Assembly: GCF_029227915.1 (NCBI RefSeq)
Contig: NC_079887.1
Coordinates: forward strand, 1,178,001-1,242,000
Reading direction: 5' to 3'
DNA length: 64,000 nucleotides
DNA from: Hydractinia symbiolongicarpus
Taxonomy: Eukaryota > Cnidaria > Hydrozoa > Anthoathecata > Hydractiniidae
In this document: one piece after another, positions 60,041 through 64,000 of the stretch
Numbering within the stretch: the stretch's first letter is position 1
Layout of the letters: each line of letters starts with the position of its first letter
Notes under the pieces: model-generated
What the model was told of the DNA's origin: nothing
What the model saw: only the letters and a program-made list of their open reading frames with translations
Database searches by the model: none
Translations under genes and position numbers: made by a program

Positions 60041-63000
60041 TTGTACTTTTCAAGAATGTTTTCATTTTTGATGAGACGCTGAATAAAAGCCGTTTAATCG
60101 CCGGCAAACGAAAACCCGCGATTTCCCGTATATCCCGGGCTTGGCACGGATAGTCGCATGTATACAAAGAAAGTACCCTGTGAGTAAACTCATTTCCAGA
60201 ACGATTTTATAAATTATTTTTTCACCACTAAAACGCATAAGACTTGTAGTTTTTAAAAATGTTTTCATTTTTGATGAGACGCTGAATAAAAGCAGTTTAA
60301 TCGCCGGCAAACGAAAACCCGCGATTTCCCGTAAATCCCGGCTTGGCCCGTATAGTCAAAAGTATACAAAGAAAGTAACCAGGGAGTAAACTCATTTCCC
60401 AAACGATTTTTTCAATTATCTTTGCACCACTAAAACGCATGAGACTTGCAGTTTTCAAAAATGTTTTCATTTTTGATGAGACGCTTAATAAAAGAGGTTT
60501 AATCGCCGGCAAACGAAATCCCGCGATTTCCCGTAAATCCCGGGCTTGGCCCGTATAGTCGAATGTATACAAAGAAAGTACCCAGGGAGTAAACTCATTT
60601 CCCGAACGATTTTTTAAATTTTTTTTTCACCACTAAAACGCATGAGACTTGTAGTTTTCAGAAATGTTTTCATTTTTGATGAGACGCTTGATGAAAGAGG
60701 TTTAATTGCCGGCAAACGAAAACCCGCGATTTCCCGTAAATCCCGGGCTTGGCCCGTATAGTCGAATGTATACAAAGAAAGTACCCTGTGAGTAAACTCA
60801 TTTCCAGAACGATTTTTTAAAATATTTTTTCACCACTAAAACGCATAAGACTTGTAGTTTTTAAAAATGTTTTCATTTTTGATGAGACGCTTAATAAAAG
60901 AGGTTTAATCGCCGGCAAATTAAATCCCGCGATTTCCCGTAAATCCTGGGCTTGGCCCGTATAGTCGAATGTATACAAAGAAAGTACCCAGGGAGTAAAC
61001 TGATTTCCCGAACGATTTTTTAAATTTTTTTTTCACCACTAAAACGCATGAGACTTGTAGTTTTCAGAAATGTTTTCATTTTTGATGAGACGCTTAATGA
61101 AAGAGGTTTAATCGCCGGCAAACGAAAACCCGCGATTTCCCGTAAATCCCGGGCTTGGCCCGTATAGTCGAATGTATACAAAGAAAGTACCCTGTGAGTA
61201 AACTCATTTCCAGAACGATTTTTTAATTTATTTTTTCACCACTAAAACGCATGAGACTTGTAATTTTCAAAAATGTTTTCATTTTTGATGAGACGCTGAA
61301 TAAAAGAAGTTTAATCGCCGGCAAACGAAAACCCGAGATTTCCCGTAAACCCCGGGCTTGGCCCGTATAGTCAAAAGTATACAAAGAAAGTACCCTGTGA
61401 GTAAACTCATTTCCAGAACGATTTTTTAAATTATTTTTTCACCACTAAAACGCATAAGACTTGTAGTTTTTAAAAATGTTTTCATTTTTGATGAGATGCT
61501 TAATAAAGGAGGTTTAATCGCCGGCAAATTAAATCCCGCGATTTCACGTAAATCCCGGCTTGGCCCGATTAGTCGAATGTATACAAAGAAAGTACCCAGG
61601 GAGTAAACTCATTTCCCGAACGATTTTTTAAATTTTTTTTTCACCACTAAAACGCATGAGACTTGTAGTTTTCAGAAATGTTTTCATTTTTGATGAGACG
61701 CTTAATGAAAGAGGTTTAATCGCCGGCAAACGAAAAGCCGCGATTTCCCGTAAATCCCGGGCTTGGCCCGTATAGTCGAATGTATACAAAGAAAGTACCC
61801 TGTGAGTAAACTCATTTCCAGAACGATGATTTAATTTATTTTTTCACCACTAAAACGCATGAGACTTGTAGTTTTCAAAAATGTTTTCATTTTTGATGAG
61901 ACGCTGAATAAAAGAAGTTTAATCGCCGGCAAACGAAAACCCGAGATTTCCCGTAAACCCCGGGCTTGGCCCGTATAGTCAAAAGTATACAAAGAAAGTA
62001 CCCTGTGAGTAAACTCATTTCCAGAACGATTTTTTAAATTATTTTTTCACCACTAAAACGCAAAAGACTTGTAGTTTTTAAAAATGTTTTCATTTTTGAT
62101 GAGACGCTGAATAAAAGAAGTTTAATCGCCGGCAAACGAAAACCCGCGATTTCCCGTAAATCCCGGCTTGGCCCGTATAGTCAAAAGTATACAAAGTAAG
62201 TACCCAGGGAGTAAACTCATTTCTTGAACGATTTTTTAAATTATTTTTTCACCACTAAAACGCATGAGACTTGTAGTTTTCAAAAATGTTTTCATTTTTG
62301 ATGAGACGCTGAATAAAAGAAGTTTAATCACCGGCAAACGAAAACCCGCGATTTCCCGTAAATCCCGGGCTTGGCCCGTATAGTTAAAAGTATACAAAGA
62401 AAGTACCCTGTGAGTAAACTCATTTCCAGAACGATTTTTTAAATTATTTTTTCACCACTAAAACGCATAAGATTTGTAGTTTTTAAAAATGTTTTCATTT
62501 TTGATGAGACGCTGAATAAAAGAAGTTTAATCGCCGGCAAACGAAAACCCGCGATTACCCGTAAATCCCGGCTTGGCCCGTATAGTCAAAAGTATACAAA
62601 GAAAGTACCCAGGGAGTAAACTCATTTCCCGAACGATTTTTTAAATTATTTTTTCACCACTAAAACGCATGAGACTTGTAGTTTTCAATAATGTTTTCAT
62701 TTTTGATGAGACGCTTAATGAAAGAGGTTTAATCGCCGTAAAACGAAAACCCGCGATTTCCCGTAAATCCCGGGCTTGGCCCGTATAGTCGAATGTATAC
62801 AAAGAAAGTACCCTGTGAGTAAACTCATTTCCAGAACGATTTTTTAAATTATTTTTTCACCACTAAAACGCATAAGACTTGTAGTTTTTAAAAATGTTTT
62901 CATTTTTGATGAGCCGCTGAATAAAAGAAGTTTAATCGCTGGCAAACGAAAACCCGCGATTTCCCGTAAATCCCGGCTTGGCCCGTATAGTCAAAAGTAT

Positions 63001-64000
63001 ACAAAGAAAGTACCCAGGAAGTAAACTCATTTCCCGAACGATTTTTTAAATTATTTTTTCACCACTAAAACGCATGAGACTTGTAGTTTTCAAAAAAGTT
63101 TTCATTTTTGATGAGACGCTGATCAAAATAAGTTTAATCGCCGGCAAACGAAAACCCGCGATTTCCCGTAAATCCCGGGCTTGGCACGTATAGTCGAATG
63201 TATACAAAGAAAGTACCCTGTGAGTAAACTCAATTCCAGAACGGTTTTTTAAATTATTTTTTCACCACTAAAGCCCATGAGACTTGTAGTTTTTAAAAAT
63301 GTTTTCATTTTTGATGAGACGCTGAATAAAAGAAGTTTAGTCGCCGGCAAACAAAAACTCGCGATTTCCCGTAAATCCCGGCTTGGCCCGTATAGTCAAA
63401 AGTACACAAAGAAAGTACCCAGGGAGTAAACTCATTTCCCGAACGATTTTTTAAATTATTTTTTCACCACTAAAACGCATGAGACTTGTAGTTTTCAAAA
63501 ATCTTTTCATTTTTGATGAGACGCTGAATGAAAGCAGTTTAATCGCCGGGAAACGAAACCTGCGATTTCCCTAAATTCCGGACTCGGCCCGTATAGTCAA
63601 AAGTATACAAAGAAAGTACCCAGGGAGTAAACTCATTTCCAGAACGATTTTTTAAATTATTTTTTCACCACTAAAACGCATAAGACTTGTAGTTTTTAAA
63701 AATGTTTTCATTTTTGATGAGACGCTGAATAAAAGAAGTTTAATCGCCGGCAAACGAAAACCCGCGATTTCCCGTAAATCCCGGGCTTGGCCCGTATAGT
63801 CAAAAGTATACAAAGAAAGTACCCAGGGAGTAAAGTCATTTCCCGAACGATTTTTTATATTATTTTTTTACCACTAAACGCATGAGACTTGAAGTTTTCA
63901 AAAATTATTTCATATTTGATGGGACGCTGAATAAAAGAAGTTTAGTCGCCGGCAAACGAAAATCCGCGATTTCCCGTAAATCCCGGACTCGGCCCGTATA
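60041..64000. repeat. Right end of the window, still inside the array
   Basis: Alternating right-domain monomers with CCCTGTGAG plus CCAGAACG tails and CCCAGGGAG plus CCCGAACG tails, often in strict alternation, as around 61.9-63.4 kb. This suggests a loose dimer near 405 bp. 60,634-61,496 is the partner of 55,975-56,837. The window ends in the middle of a monomer, so the array continues. Confidence 0.7.

Larger units (their letters stand above)
1..64000. repeat. Satellite DNA array, about 203-bp monomer
   Basis: Every line of the window belongs to one tandem repeat. TTGTAG starts at 1, 204, 407, 610, 813 and 1016, and this 203-bp step continues for tens of kilobases; indels shift it by only 1 to 4 bases at a time. 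Monomer length is mostly 203 bp in the left part and about 200-203 bp in the right. Conserved landmarks in each unit are TTGTAG (1-6), TGATGAGACGC (29-39), GCCGGC (60-65), GTATAC (120-125), an AT tract (165-182) and CACCACTAAA (183-192). No unique sequence interrupts it and both window ends lie inside the array. A satellite of this length is typical of eukaryotic heterochromatin; a centromeric, pericentromeric or subtelomeric position is inference. I do not recognise the family or species. Confidence 0.97.
44649..64000. repeat. Right satellite domain (CCCGGGCTTGG types)
   Basis: Same satellite family but different diagnostic states: CCCGGGCTTGGCCCG or the shortened CCCGGCTTGGCCCG in the middle, TCGAATGTATAC at 114-125, CCCTGTGAG at about 136-144, CCAGAACG in the tail, TTAATGAAAG at about 40-49, and an A-to-T changed tail (AAATTTTTTTTTC). 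The GTATTTAAAAATAC head of the left domain is absent. Lengths vary more (about 200-203 bp), mainly from a 2-bp shortening around position 97. Higher-order units here are 809, 1,014 and 2,227 bp and a 608-bp trimer module, none of them shared with the left domain. Confidence 0.85.

Noticed and set aside
1-64000. CRISPR array, rRNA spacer repeats or telomeric repeat
   Set aside because: There are no short identical repeats separated by unique spacers, no rRNA-like segments, and no short telomere-type motif runs. The unit is a continuous 203-bp satellite.

Overview
The whole 64 kb window is one uninterrupted tandem array of a single satellite DNA family with a monomer of about 203 bp (roughly 315 copies, about 38% GC by hand count on my consensus). 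Repeat units start at position 1, the last one is cut by the window end, and I see no unique sequence, transposon, gene, RNA gene or CRISPR array anywhere. This points to constitutive heterochromatin (centromeric, pericentromeric or subtelomeric) of a eukaryote. I cannot name the species. CpG is not depleted, which argues against a genome whose repeats are heavily CpG-methylated in the germline.

I number the monomer from its conserved TTGTAG (1-6). Landmarks are a 26-bp AT-rich dyad region (5-30), AATAAA (42-47), GCCGGC (60-65), a C/G-rich middle (75-108), GTATAC (120-125) and an AT tract (165-182).

Two domains are visible. The left domain (1 to about 44,648) is built from monomer types that I call A to H, plus variants. 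Their canonical order is the decamer D-E2-A-B-C-D'-E-F-G-H (2,030 bp). This is itself two diverged pentamers of 1,015 bp (D-E2-A-B-C and D'-E-F-G-H), so there is a nested hierarchy of 203, 1,015 and 2,030 bp. Clean decamers lie at 9,542-11,571, 16,037-18,066 and 24,356-26,385. Elsewhere pieces are deleted, duplicated, or replaced by a foreign cassette (J-K-L-M) whose J monomer looks like the right domain. From about 36.9 kb right-type monomers (P, Q) become frequent. After 44.65 kb the left types are gone.

The right domain (44,649-64,000) uses monomers with CCCGGGCTTGG, TCGAATGTATAC and CCCTGTGAG variants. It has looser higher-order structure: an 809-bp tetramer, a 1,014-bp pentamer, a 2,227-bp 11-mer (each present as two adjacent copies), and a 608-bp trimer module (U-V-W) found six times.

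The open reading frames of 60-117 codons are shadows of the repeat: 203 is not a multiple of 3, and the longest ones read successive monomers in different frames. I annotate none as a gene. The most interesting observations are the nested hierarchy, a dyad-switching region in which all four substitutions between two monomer classes create base pairs of a new inverted repeat, the invasion cassette with a fixed entry and variable exits, and the sharp domain transition.
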